Origin: an uncultured Nesterenkonia sp.
Lineage (GTDB): Bacteria; Actinomycetota; Actinomycetes; Actinomycetales; Micrococcaceae
Assembly (NCBI GenBank): GCA_946221825.1
Contig: CAMINA010000046.1
Location: 1 to 8,984, forward strand
Length of the DNA: 8,984 nucleotides
Direction of reading: 5' to 3'
This document shows, in pieces, positions 1 to 6,265 of this stretch. Made by a program: the position numbers and the translations under genes. A model generated the notes under the pieces. The model saw only the letters and a program-made list of their open reading frames with translations. It did no database searches and was not told the DNA's origin. How positions within the stretch are numbered: the first letter of the stretch is position 1; each line of letters opens with the position of its first letter.

Positions 1-2
1 AG

Positions 3-500
3 GTCGAGGACAACGGCGGCGCCTATATCGTTCCGGCCTTCTCCGGTCTCTTCGCCCCGTATTGGCGTCCTGATGCTCGTGGCGTGATCGTGGGCCTGAC
101 CCGGTATGTGAACCAGAACCACCTCTGTCGGGCGGCGCTGGAGTCGGTGGCGTATCAGTCCGCCGAGGTGGTCCACGCCATGACGTCAGACGCCTCCGAT
201 GAGCTCACAGAGCTCAAGGTCGACGGCGGCATGGTGGTCAACGAAACGCTGATGCAGTTCCAAGCGGATGTGCTCGGCGTCGAGGTGGTCCGGCCGAAGA
301 TCATCGAGACCACCGCTCTGGGCGCGGCCTATGCCGCCGGGCTGGCTGTGGGGTATTGGGAGTCCACTGAGGAGGTCGCAGCCAACTGGGCTGAGGACGT
401 CCGGTGGACTCCGCAGATCGACGACCCCGAACGCCGGCGGCTGCTGCACCAGTGGTCCAAGGCCGTGGAGAAGTCCTTCGACTGGGTCGAGGAGAGCTGA
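3..500 (+). CDS. glpK: Glycerol kinase, C-terminal part (5' end outside window)
   Basis: This is the ATP-dependent kinase that converts glycerol to sn-glycerol 3-phosphate in the cytoplasm, a member of the FGGY carbohydrate kinase family. The reading frame is open from base 3 and gives about 165 residues, roughly the last third of a protein that is usually near 500 residues. The visible start, around the segment PAFSGLFAPYWRPDARG, is highly typical of GlpK, where it forms part of the C-terminal actin-like domain. It is followed by GLTRYVNQNHLCRAALESVA and by VDGGMVVNETLMQFQADVLG, which matches the second FGGY signature that contributes to the nucleotide pocket. The segment TTALGAAYAAGLAVGYW also matches GlpK. 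An in-frame GTG at 84 is internal and not the real start. The gene converges on the nitrate operon and ends in a hairpin terminator. Family assignment is firm; other glp genes cannot be seen. Confidence 0.95.
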   Translation, partial: VEDNGGAYIVPAFSGLFAPYWRPDARGVIVGLTRYVNQNHLCRAALESVAYQSAEVVHAMTSDASDELTELKVDGGMVVNETLMQFQADVLGVEVVRPKIIETTALGAAYAAGLAVGYWESTEEVAANWAEDVRWTPQIDDPERRRLLHQWSKAVEKSFDWVEES

Positions 501-522
501 GCGGCGGCTCTCCTCGTTGTTT
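488..522 (+). terminator. Rho-independent terminator of glpK
   Basis: A perfect 10-bp stem pairs 488-497 (CGAGGAGAGC) with 507-516 (GCTCTCCTCG) around a 9-nt loop that contains the TGA stop of glpK. It is followed by a modest T-rich stretch, TTGTTT, at 517-522. The stem overlaps the last codons of the gene, and its right side touches the first bases of the palindromic repeat at 515. The U-tract is weak, so efficiency is uncertain. Confidence 0.6.
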
Positions 523-587
523 GGGCGATGGATTGTCGTCTGAGTGGGTTTTTCGTGCTGAGACGGCAACTCTTCGCCCCATCAACT
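515..587. repeat. 73-bp palindromic repeat, copy 1
   Basis: The element has a left arm at 515-541, a 19-nt centre at 542-560 and a right arm at 561-587. The arms are inverted repeats matching at 20 of 27 positions, with strongest pairing at the inner ends (TCGTCT against AGACGG). A second element at 6147-6219 has the same 27-19-27 layout and matches this copy at about 57 of 73 positions in the same orientation; the right arms agree at 24 of 27. The right end runs into the nitrate reductase electron-transfer gene and provides its last codon (AGT) and TGA stop. The element lies between convergent genes, where it could also act as a terminator, but no clear T-tract follows it on either strand. 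A REP-like or MITE-like identity is inferred; I do not recognise a named family. Confidence 0.75.
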
Positions 588-2258
588 GACGGTGGTGGCT
601 CCGGTCGTGGCGAGGATCTTCTCGATGCTCTTGTGGCAGGTGCCGCAGCCGGTTCCGGCACGGGTCTCGGCGCTGATCTCATTCACCGTCCGGCAGCAGG
701 TCTCCGCAGCCTCCTGCACCGTGCCGGCGGTCGTCCCGGCGCAGCGGCACAGCACATCCTCCGGCCCGAGCTCAGCCTCTTGAGTGGCGTGTTCGGCCGC
801 CAGCAGCGCGGTCCTGTCCGCCGCGGGGAGAGTGCCCCGGGAGGCGTGCATGGCCAGTTCGGCGGCCGATCGCGGCATCCCCACGGAGACGAACCCCACC
901 AGCCGCTCCCCCGCCGAGGCGTCCCCGGAGGTGGCCGACTCAGTCACGATCCGCAGATACTGCCCGTGCTTGGGATCCGACCAGGTGGAGACCGTCGGGG
1001 CGGTTGAGTCCCAGGGGTCGATGCTCCACGGGTCCTGAGAGGTGTCACCGGCGCAGGCGACGTTGAGCGTCTTCGACTTCATCAGCACCACGTCCAGGCC
1101 GCAGGACTGCGCCTCAGCCTCTGCCGACTCTGACGCTCCGCCGACGCGCGCGTCGACGGCGGTGCCGGTGCCGAACTCCACCGGGACTCCCGAAGCGTCC
1201 CGCTCCGGCTGCGGCATCATCCCCAAGTCCTGGCGCAGTGAGGCGGCCGCCGCCTCAGCCTGCAGCCAGCCCGGTGCGATCAGCCCGGAGGGGTCTCGCC
1301 CGTCCACCGCCGCACAGTCCCCGACGGCGAAGACATCCGCATGGCCTTCCCCGGTTCCGGTGCTGCGGGCGTCGCCTCCGGTGACGATCCCCCACTTCAC
1401 CGGGAGTCCTGCCGCTGAGGCCAGCTCGTCGCGGGGCCTGACCCCGGTGCAGGTCACCAGCAGCGACGCCGGCAGCTTCTCCCCCAGCGACGTGCGCACC
1501 GCCATGAGCTCTCCGTCCTCAGAGATCACCGTCGTCACGTCACAGGCTGAGCGCACATCCACTCCGGCCCGCATGAGCTCACGGCGCAGCAGCATCCCTG
1601 CCTCGGCGTCGATCTGGCGCCCCATGGGCACGTTGCCCCGGTGCAGCAAGGTCACCGGAAGACCCACCTCCGCGACGGCGAGCGCAGCCTCCACACCCAG
1701 GACGCCGCCGCCGAGCACCACAACGGGCTCCCGCCTCTCCAGCGCGCGGCGGATGCGCAGTGCGTCCTCCATGTCTCGCAGCGCGATGACACCCTCCGGA
1801 TATCCCGTGGGCCGCAGCTCCGAGTCGATGCGTCCTCCGCGGCGCAGCTCCACCGACATCCGCGGCAGGATCGGTTCAGCCCCGGTGGCCAGCACCAGCT
1901 TGGTGTAGCTCAGCACGCGATCGGCCAGCACGAGGGTATGGGCCGCGGCGTCGAGGGCGGTGACCTCCACGCCGAGCAGGACCTCGGCGCCTTCGGCCTG
2001 CAGGGAAACGATGTCATCCATGACCAGGTCCTCGGGTTCGATCCGACCGACGGAGACGTCCCCGATGCGGATGCGCTGGTAGGCCGCTCGGTCTTCCCTG
2101 CCGATGATCGTCAGCCGCAGCGCCCCGGATCGGACCTCCGGCAGCAGCTCCTCCACCAGCCGGGAGGCCACCGGACCGAAGCCGATGATCACCACATGCG
2201 GGGTCCCGCCGTGGGTCTGCGCGCTCTGGCCCTCTCGGAGGCTCACACTCTGACTCAC
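582..2258 (-). CDS. nasB: Assimilatory nitrate reductase electron-transfer subunit (FAD/NAD(P)H oxidoreductase with Bfd-like [2Fe-2S] domain)
   Basis: The 558-residue product is a cytoplasmic flavoprotein that probably takes electrons from NAD(P)H through FAD and an iron-sulfur centre to the molybdenum subunit encoded just upstream. Visible parts are an N-terminal FAD-binding fold with IIGFGPVA near residues 24-31; an NAD(P)-binding fold with VVVLGGGVLGVEAAL near 179-193; the FAD-contacting segment VFAVGDCAAV near 309-318; an NIR-FAD-type third domain ending near 480; and a C-terminal Bfd-like [2Fe-2S] domain with C504, C506, C538 and C541 (CRC and CGTC). It resembles the first half of NirB but lacks the sirohaem/4Fe-4S nitrite reductase half, so it is not a nitrite reductase. 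The start is a GTG sharing GTGA with the stop of nasC, with GGAG seven bases upstream (2266-2269). The last codon and stop lie in a palindromic repeat. The family is firm; the NasB role rests on the neighbour. Confidence 0.88.
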   Translation of the reverse strand: MSQSVSLREGQSAQTHGGTPHVVIIGFGPVASRLVEELLPEVRSGALRLTIIGREDRAAYQRIRIGDVSVGRIEPEDLVMDDIVSLQAEGAEVLLGVEVTALDAAAHTLVLADRVLSYTKLVLATGAEPILPRMSVELRRGGRIDSELRPTGYPEGVIALRDMEDALRIRRALERREPVVVLGGGVLGVEAALAVAEVGLPVTLLHRGNVPMGRQIDAEAGMLLRRELMRAGVDVRSACDVTTVISEDGELMAVRTSLGEKLPASLLVTCTGVRPRDELASAAGLPVKWGIVTGGDARSTGTGEGHADVFAVGDCAAVDGRDPSGLIAPGWLQAEAAAASLRQDLGMMPQPERDASGVPVEFGTGTAVDARVGGASESAEAEAQSCGLDVVLMKSKTLNVACAGDTSQDPWSIDPWDSTAPTVSTWSDPKHGQYLRIVTESATSGDASAGERLVGFVSVGMPRSAAELAMHASRGTLPAADRTALLAAEHATQEAELGPEDVLCRCAGTTAGTVQEAAETCCRTVNEISAETRAGTGCGTCHKSIEKILATTGATTVS

Positions 2259-4618
2259 TCCTGCGCTCCTTCCTTCTGTGCCCGATGCATCCTCTGGCCG
2301 CCAGCGGCCGGTGCAGCGGCGGCCTCGCCCTCGCGCGCCGGACGGATCACCGCCGGGGTGTTCTTGAACTCGGGCATAGCGCTGTGCGGGTCGGTCAGCC
2401 CACGGGTGAGCCGGTTCGCCGCACCGCTGCCCGGGAAGTGGAACGGCGCGAAGATCGTGTCCGTCCGGATGCCGTCGTCGAGCTCCACGACGCCGACCAT
2501 CGAACCCTGGGCGCTCTCCACGACAGCGCGGCCGCCCTCTTCGAGCCCATGTTGGGCCGCGACCGCCGGATGCACGGTCAGCACCGCCTCGGGGTGAGCC
2601 TGCCGCAGGGCCTGAACCCTTCGGGTCTGGGTCCCCGACTGGTAGTGCTCCATGACCCGGCCGGTGGTGAAGGTCAGCTCCCCGGCCTGAGGAGCGGCCT
2701 GCCGGCGCGGACGGATCGCGCTCAGCCGGGCCTTCCCATCGGCATGGGCGAAGCGCTCCTGAAACATCCGCGAGGTGCCCACCACCGGCTCACCGGTCAT
2801 CGACGCCTCGCCGGAGAGCGTGGAGGAGGGCACGGGCCAGTACGGGGCGTGGCCGGCGTCGATGAGCTCCCAAGCCAAGCCCGAATAGTCCGCGGCCGCC
2901 CCCAGAGTGGCCTCGCGGATCTCCTCGAAGACTTCGCGGGGATCCACCGGGAACTGCGCAGGACTGTCCAAGCGACGGGCCAGCTCCGACCAGATCCACA
3001 GCTCTGAGCGCGGCCCGGTCTCCTCGCCGTCACCCTCGGCCTCGGCCTCATCCCGGGCGGGCCCCGACGGCGGCTCCACGACTTTTCGACGCCGGAGCAC
3101 CCTGCCCTCCAGGTTGGTCATGGTCCCGTCCTCCTCCGCCCACTGCAGCACCGGCAGGACGACGTCGGCCTCCTCGGCAGTCTCGGAGAGGAAGAAGTCG
3201 GCGACCACCAGCAGGTCCAGAGCGCGCAGGTTCTTCAGGACGCGGCCGGCGTCGGGAGCGGAGATCGCGACGTTCGAGCCGTGGACGAACAGGGCGCTCA
3301 CGCCCTTGGGAGCGCCCTGTCCATCCACGGTGCCCATCGTGTGGAGCAGCTCGGTCGCCGGTGTGCCCGGGCCGGGGATCGAAGACTCCTCCACGCCCCA
3401 GACCTGAGCGATATGCGCCCGATCCTGCGGGTCATCAATTCTCCGCATCCCTGGCAGCTGATCCGATTTCTGCCCCATCTCTCGGCCGCCCTGGCCGTTT
3501 CCCTGACCGGTGAGCGTGCCGTAGCCGCCGCGCGGGCGTCCTCCGGAGCCGACTCCCGGCAGCCCCAGCAGCAGGGCGAGGCTGATCGCCGCTCGGGCAG
3601 TGTCGGTGCCGTCGCGGTGCTGCTCCACGCCGCGTCCGGTCAGGATGTAGACCGGATCCCCGCCGTGCCGCGCGGCGTGGGCCGCGTGCCCCAGCCTCCG
3701 CGCCACGCTGCGGATCTGGTCCGCCCCAACACCGGTGGCGGCCTGGGCCCGCTCGGGCCACCAGTGGGAGACCGAGCGACGGAACTCGGCCACGCCGCTC
3801 ACCCGTTCGGAGAGATAGACCTGATCCGCGAACCCTTCCTCGAAGACCACATGAGCCAGGGCCAGCAGCAGCACCAGGTCCCCACCGGGAGCCGGGGCCA
3901 CGTGCAGCCCGGCGCCGTCTGCGGTCAGCTCGGCGGTGTTCGACCGCCGCGGATCCACCACGATCAGCCCGCCCTTCTCCCGGGCACCTTCGAGGTGCTG
4001 GACGAAGGGCGGCATCGTATCGGCCACATTGGAGCCCAGCAGCAGGATGGTGCAGGCCTCGTCCAGGTCGGTCAGCGGGAAGGGCATCCCTCGATCCAGT
4101 CCGAAGACCTGCGTGGAGGCCTTCGAAGCCGAGGACATGCAGAACCGGCCGTTGTAGTCGATCTGGGAGGTGCCCAGCGCCGCACGGGCGAATTTGCCGA
4201 TGGCATAGGTCTTCTCGTTGGTCAGCCCGCCGGAGCCGAAGACGCCGACAGCATCGGCGCCGCGCTGCTCTTGGATCTGCCGGACCCGGTCGACGATATG
4301 GTCCAGCGCCTGGGACCACGTGGTCTCCTGCAGCTCGCCGGTGCGCCGACCGGCGGCGTCGCGGCTGCGGATCAGCGGGGCGGTGATGCGATCCCCTCGG
4401 TCGGTCAGCAGCTCGGCGGCGGTGTTGCCCTTGCGGCAGAGCCGCCCGCGGTTGGTGGGGAAGGACGCACCCTCGACATCGAAGGCCGCGGCCTCCCCGG
4501 GGCGCTGCCGAACCGTCAGATTCATCGCGCACTGCAGCGCACAGTAGGGGCAGTGGGTGGTGACCGTCCTGCTGCTCTCCTGCTGGGCTGTCTGCTCAGG
4601 TGCCGGCGTCGTGGTCAC
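2255..4618 (-). CDS. nasC: Assimilatory nitrate reductase catalytic subunit (molybdopterin oxidoreductase)
   Basis: The 787-residue protein reduces nitrate to nitrite in the cytoplasm using a bis-MGD molybdenum cofactor and one [4Fe-4S] cluster. The N-terminal cluster motif is visible as C23, C26 and C30 in HCPYCALQC, plus C61 in GRLCRKG. C160, in NGRFCMSSAS, stands where Nas/Nap enzymes carry the cysteine that binds molybdenum. GSNVADTMPP near 195-204 and VVDPRRSNTAE near 220-230 are typical of the cofactor-binding domains. A C-terminal molybdopterin-dinucleotide-binding domain spans about 646-760 (FTTGRVMEHYQSGTQTRR). There is no twin-arginine signal peptide, which fits an assimilatory rather than periplasmic enzyme. 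There is also no C-terminal Bfd domain as in some NasA proteins; that domain sits in the partner subunit. An acidic Glu/Asp-rich loop near 520-535 is probably a lineage insertion. The start is GTG behind a strong Shine-Dalgarno sequence, 9 bp after the transporter stop. Confidence 0.93.
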   Translation of the reverse strand: MTTTPAPEQTAQQESSRTVTTHCPYCALQCAMNLTVRQRPGEAAAFDVEGASFPTNRGRLCRKGNTAAELLTDRGDRITAPLIRSRDAAGRRTGELQETTWSQALDHIVDRVRQIQEQRGADAVGVFGSGGLTNEKTYAIGKFARAALGTSQIDYNGRFCMSSASKASTQVFGLDRGMPFPLTDLDEACTILLLGSNVADTMPPFVQHLEGAREKGGLIVVDPRRSNTAELTADGAGLHVAPAPGGDLVLLLALAHVVFEEGFADQVYLSERVSGVAEFRRSVSHWWPERAQAATGVGADQIRSVARRLGHAAHAARHGGDPVYILTGRGVEQHRDGTDTARAAISLALLLGLPGVGSGGRPRGGYGTLTGQGNGQGGREMGQKSDQLPGMRRIDDPQDRAHIAQVWGVEESSIPGPGTPATELLHTMGTVDGQGAPKGVSALFVHGSNVAISAPDAGRVLKNLRALDLLVVADFFLSETAEEADVVLPVLQWAEEDGTMTNLEGRVLRRRKVVEPPSGPARDEAEAEGDGEETGPRSELWIWSELARRLDSPAQFPVDPREVFEEIREATLGAAADYSGLAWELIDAGHAPYWPVPSSTLSGEASMTGEPVVGTSRMFQERFAHADGKARLSAIRPRRQAAPQAGELTFTTGRVMEHYQSGTQTRRVQALRQAHPEAVLTVHPAVAAQHGLEEGGRAVVESAQGSMVGVVELDDGIRTDTIFAPFHFPGSGAANRLTRGLTDPHSAMPEFKNTPAVIRPAREGEAAAAPAAGGQRMHRAQKEGAQE

Positions 4619-4630
4619 GGGCCCTCCTCA
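4619..4630 (-). promoter_or_regulatory. Ribosome binding site of nasC overlapping the narK stop codon
   Basis: Read on the minus strand the junction is TGAGGAGGGCCC followed by the GTG start. The TGA stop of the transporter is the first part of the AGGAGG Shine-Dalgarno sequence, with four bases between it and the GTG. This fixes the GTG at 4618 as the start of nasC and suggests translational coupling from the transporter into the reductase. Confidence 0.75.
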
Positions 4631-6037
4631 GACCTGCTCGCGGGCGAAGACCGTTCCCGGACGCCGGTAGACCGCCCAGGTCAGCAGCGCCAGGCCCACG
4701 TAGACGGCGGCGAAGCACCAGAACGCGGTGTCGAAGCTGCCGGTGGCCTCGTTGGAGGCGTTGAGCACCTGCGGGATGGCGAAGCCGCCGAAGCCGCCGA
4801 TCGCTCCGATGAAGCCCAGTGCGGCCGAAGCCTTACGCTCATGGCCGACCCGGCAGTCTGCGGGGACCGAGAGCCGGAAGACCAGCGGGATCATGCGGTA
4901 GCTGGAGCCGTTGGCCACCCCGGTGAGGGTGAACAGCGCCAGGAACAGCAGCAGATAGATCCAGAAGCTGCCCAGCGGCAGAGTCAGCACGACGGCGGCG
5001 GTCACCCCGGCCATGGCCAGGAAGCTGAGCACCGTGATCCGGGCTCCGCCGCTGCGGTCGGCCAGCTTGCCTCCGTAGGGGCGGGCCAGGGATCCGACCA
5101 GCGGTCCCATGAAGGCCAGGGACAGTGCGGCGCCGAGGACCTGGAACTCGGAGAACTCAGGGAACTCGCGGCTGATCAGTGTGGGGAAGACGGAGCCGAA
5201 GCCCATGAAGGAGCCGAAGGTGCCGATGTAGATCAGGGCGATGATCCACAGGTGCTTCTCCTTCAGCGCGGAGAGCGATCCCTTCACGTCGTTCTTGGCG
5301 TGGGAGAGGTTATGCATGTTCTTCCAGGCGCCCCACGAGGCCAACAGGATCAGCGGAACCCACATCAGCCCGGCGGCCGGGAGGTTGGGGCCGAACTGTC
5401 CGAAGGCCAGGGCGGTGATCGCGATCGGCACGGTGAACTGCGCGACCGCGACTCCGAGGTTGCCTCCGGCGGCGTTGATGCCCAGCGCCGCACCCTTCTC
5501 CCGGGCCGGGTAGAAGAAGGTGATGTTCGCCATCGAAGAGGCGAAGTTGCCTCCACCGAATCCGGCGGCCGCAGCGATCAGGAACAGCACCCAGATCGGG
5601 GTCTGCGAGGACGAGAGGGCCACAGTCATCGCGAGGGTGGGGATCAGCAGCAGCAGGGCTGAGACCACAGTCCAGTTTCTGCCGCCGAACATCGCCACCG
5701 TGAAGCTGTAGGGGATGCGCATCGTCGCCCCGACCAGAGGCGGCAGGGAGACCAGCCAGAACTGTTGGGACGTGGTCAGGTCGAAGCCGGCCGCCGGCAG
5801 GAAGACCACGGTCACCGACCAGACCTGCCAGACGGCGAAGCCGAGGAACTCGCAGAACACCGACCAGATGAGGTTGGTGCGCGCCGTCGGGCGTCCCGGT
5901 CCTTCCCAGAACTCGGGGTTCTCGGGCTGCCAGTTGGTGATCCAGCGGCCCCTCTCCACGACCAGCCGGTCAGTGGGCGCCTCCACGTGCTGGAGATCTG
6001 GGTGCTCTGCCTCGGTCTGCCGTACCTGTGTCTGCAT
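4628..6037 (-). CDS. narK: NarK-type MFS nitrate/nitrite transporter
   Basis: The 469-residue product is a polytopic membrane protein of the nitrate/nitrite porter branch of the major facilitator superfamily; here it most likely imports nitrate for assimilation. A hydrophilic N-terminus of about 55 residues, with GRWITNWQPENPEFWE typical of actinobacterial NarK, is followed by about twelve hydrophobic segments. The first nitrate signature is visible near 159-196 (GFGGGNFASSMANITFFYP, then GAALGINAAGGNLG). The second is near 409-422 (FIGAIGGFGGFAIP). R107 in GATMRIPYSF lies where NarK proteins have a substrate-contacting arginine in helix 2. The frame stays open upstream to a TTG at 6217, but that extension runs through the GlnR-like box and a palindromic repeat, so I chose the ATG at 6037; its GGAG is only two bases away, so the start is not certain. 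First gene of the nitrate operon. Confidence 0.92.
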   Translation of the reverse strand: MQTQVRQTEAEHPDLQHVEAPTDRLVVERGRWITNWQPENPEFWEGPGRPTARTNLIWSVFCEFLGFAVWQVWSVTVVFLPAAGFDLTTSQQFWLVSLPPLVGATMRIPYSFTVAMFGGRNWTVVSALLLLIPTLAMTVALSSSQTPIWVLFLIAAAAGFGGGNFASSMANITFFYPAREKGAALGINAAGGNLGVAVAQFTVPIAITALAFGQFGPNLPAAGLMWVPLILLASWGAWKNMHNLSHAKNDVKGSLSALKEKHLWIIALIYIGTFGSFMGFGSVFPTLISREFPEFSEFQVLGAALSLAFMGPLVGSLARPYGGKLADRSGGARITVLSFLAMAGVTAAVVLTLPLGSFWIYLLLFLALFTLTGVANGSSYRMIPLVFRLSVPADCRVGHERKASAALGFIGAIGGFGGFAIPQVLNASNEATGSFDTAFWCFAAVYVGLALLTWAVYRRPGTVFAREQV

Positions 6038-6059
6038 GGCTCCACGGTGCCAACGCCAT

Positions 6060-6097
6060 GTTTCCACCACGACGTAGCGGTGTTTCGTCTGTGAAAA
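6060..6097 (-). promoter_or_regulatory. Candidate GlnR-type nitrogen-control box upstream of narK
   Basis: On the minus strand two exact GAAAC half-sites (plus strand GTTTC at 6060-6064 and 6082-6086) start exactly 22 bp apart. The order is TTTTC, six bases, GAAAC, six bases, ACGTC, six bases, GAAAC. This is the spacing of the actinobacterial GlnR box (gTnAC-n6-GaAAC, repeated). The GAAAC b-sites are perfect; the a-sites (TTTTC and ACGTC) match gTnAC poorly. The box ends 22 bp before the narK ATG, and nitrate assimilation operons are known GlnR targets in actinobacteria. I see no convincing -35/-10 pair with it. Confidence 0.45.
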
Positions 6098-6146
6098 ACG
6101 AGTCTCATCCGGCCTGCTGGCCCCTGTGATCCCCTGTCTGCACACG

Positions 6147-6219
6147 AGTTGCTTGGGCGGAGAGTTGCCGTCTGGGAGCGTTTTCAGCGCTGAGACGGCA
6201 ACTCTGCGCCCAAACAACT
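6147..6219. repeat. 73-bp palindromic repeat, copy 2
   Basis: The left arm at 6147-6173 and right arm at 6193-6219 are inverted repeats that match at 25 of 27 positions, with a 19-nt centre at 6174-6192. Inside the centre, AGCG (6177-6180) can pair with CGCT (6188-6191), so the folded hairpin extends almost to a 7-nt tip. The outer ends read AGTTG and CAACT. The element is related to copy 1 at 515-587, in the same orientation. It sits in the divergent region between narK and the membrane protein gene at 6266, upstream of both. No obvious target-site duplication flanks it. The near-perfect arms suggest this copy is younger or under stronger selection than copy 1. Confidence 0.85.
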
Positions 6220-6251
6220 GGTCCGCACCTGAGTCCGGCCACTGGGCTCCC

Positions 6252-6264
6252 TAGACTGGGGAGG
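6252..6264 (+). promoter_or_regulatory. Possible -10 element and Shine-Dalgarno next to the start at 6266
   Basis: TAGACT at 6252-6257 fits a TAnnnT -10 hexamer, and GGGGAGG at 6258-6264 ends one base before the ATG. If the hexamer is a real -10, transcription would start at or within a few bases of the ATG, giving a leaderless message, which is common in actinobacteria. If the purine run is a Shine-Dalgarno, its spacing is unusually short. I see no good -35 hexamer 16-18 bp upstream, so this is tentative. Confidence 0.3.
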
Positions 6265-6265
6265 T

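Noticed and set aside
515..587. Copy 1 palindrome as only the terminator shared by glpK and the nitrate operon
   Set aside because: No T-tract follows the hairpin on either strand, glpK already has its own terminator stem, and a related copy lies upstream of narK where a terminator is not needed. A terminating side effect is still possible.
582..2258. Annotation of the flavoprotein as nitrite reductase large subunit NirB
   Set aside because: It matches only the FAD/NAD and Bfd-like parts; at 558 residues it lacks the sirohaem and 4Fe-4S nitrite reductase half of NirB.
1042..2597. Several long plus-strand frames opposite nasB and the end of nasC
   Set aside because: Composition is Ser/Arg/Pro/Thr-rich without family resemblance, and the minus-strand frames carry clear FAD, NAD and molybdopterin motifs.
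3281..5662. A 793-codon open frame on the plus strand opposite nasC and narK
   Set aside because: It is antisense to two clearly recognised genes, and its product is a low-complexity Gln/Arg/Gly/His-rich sequence with no domain. Such long antisense frames are expected in GC-rich coding DNA with strong third-position bias.
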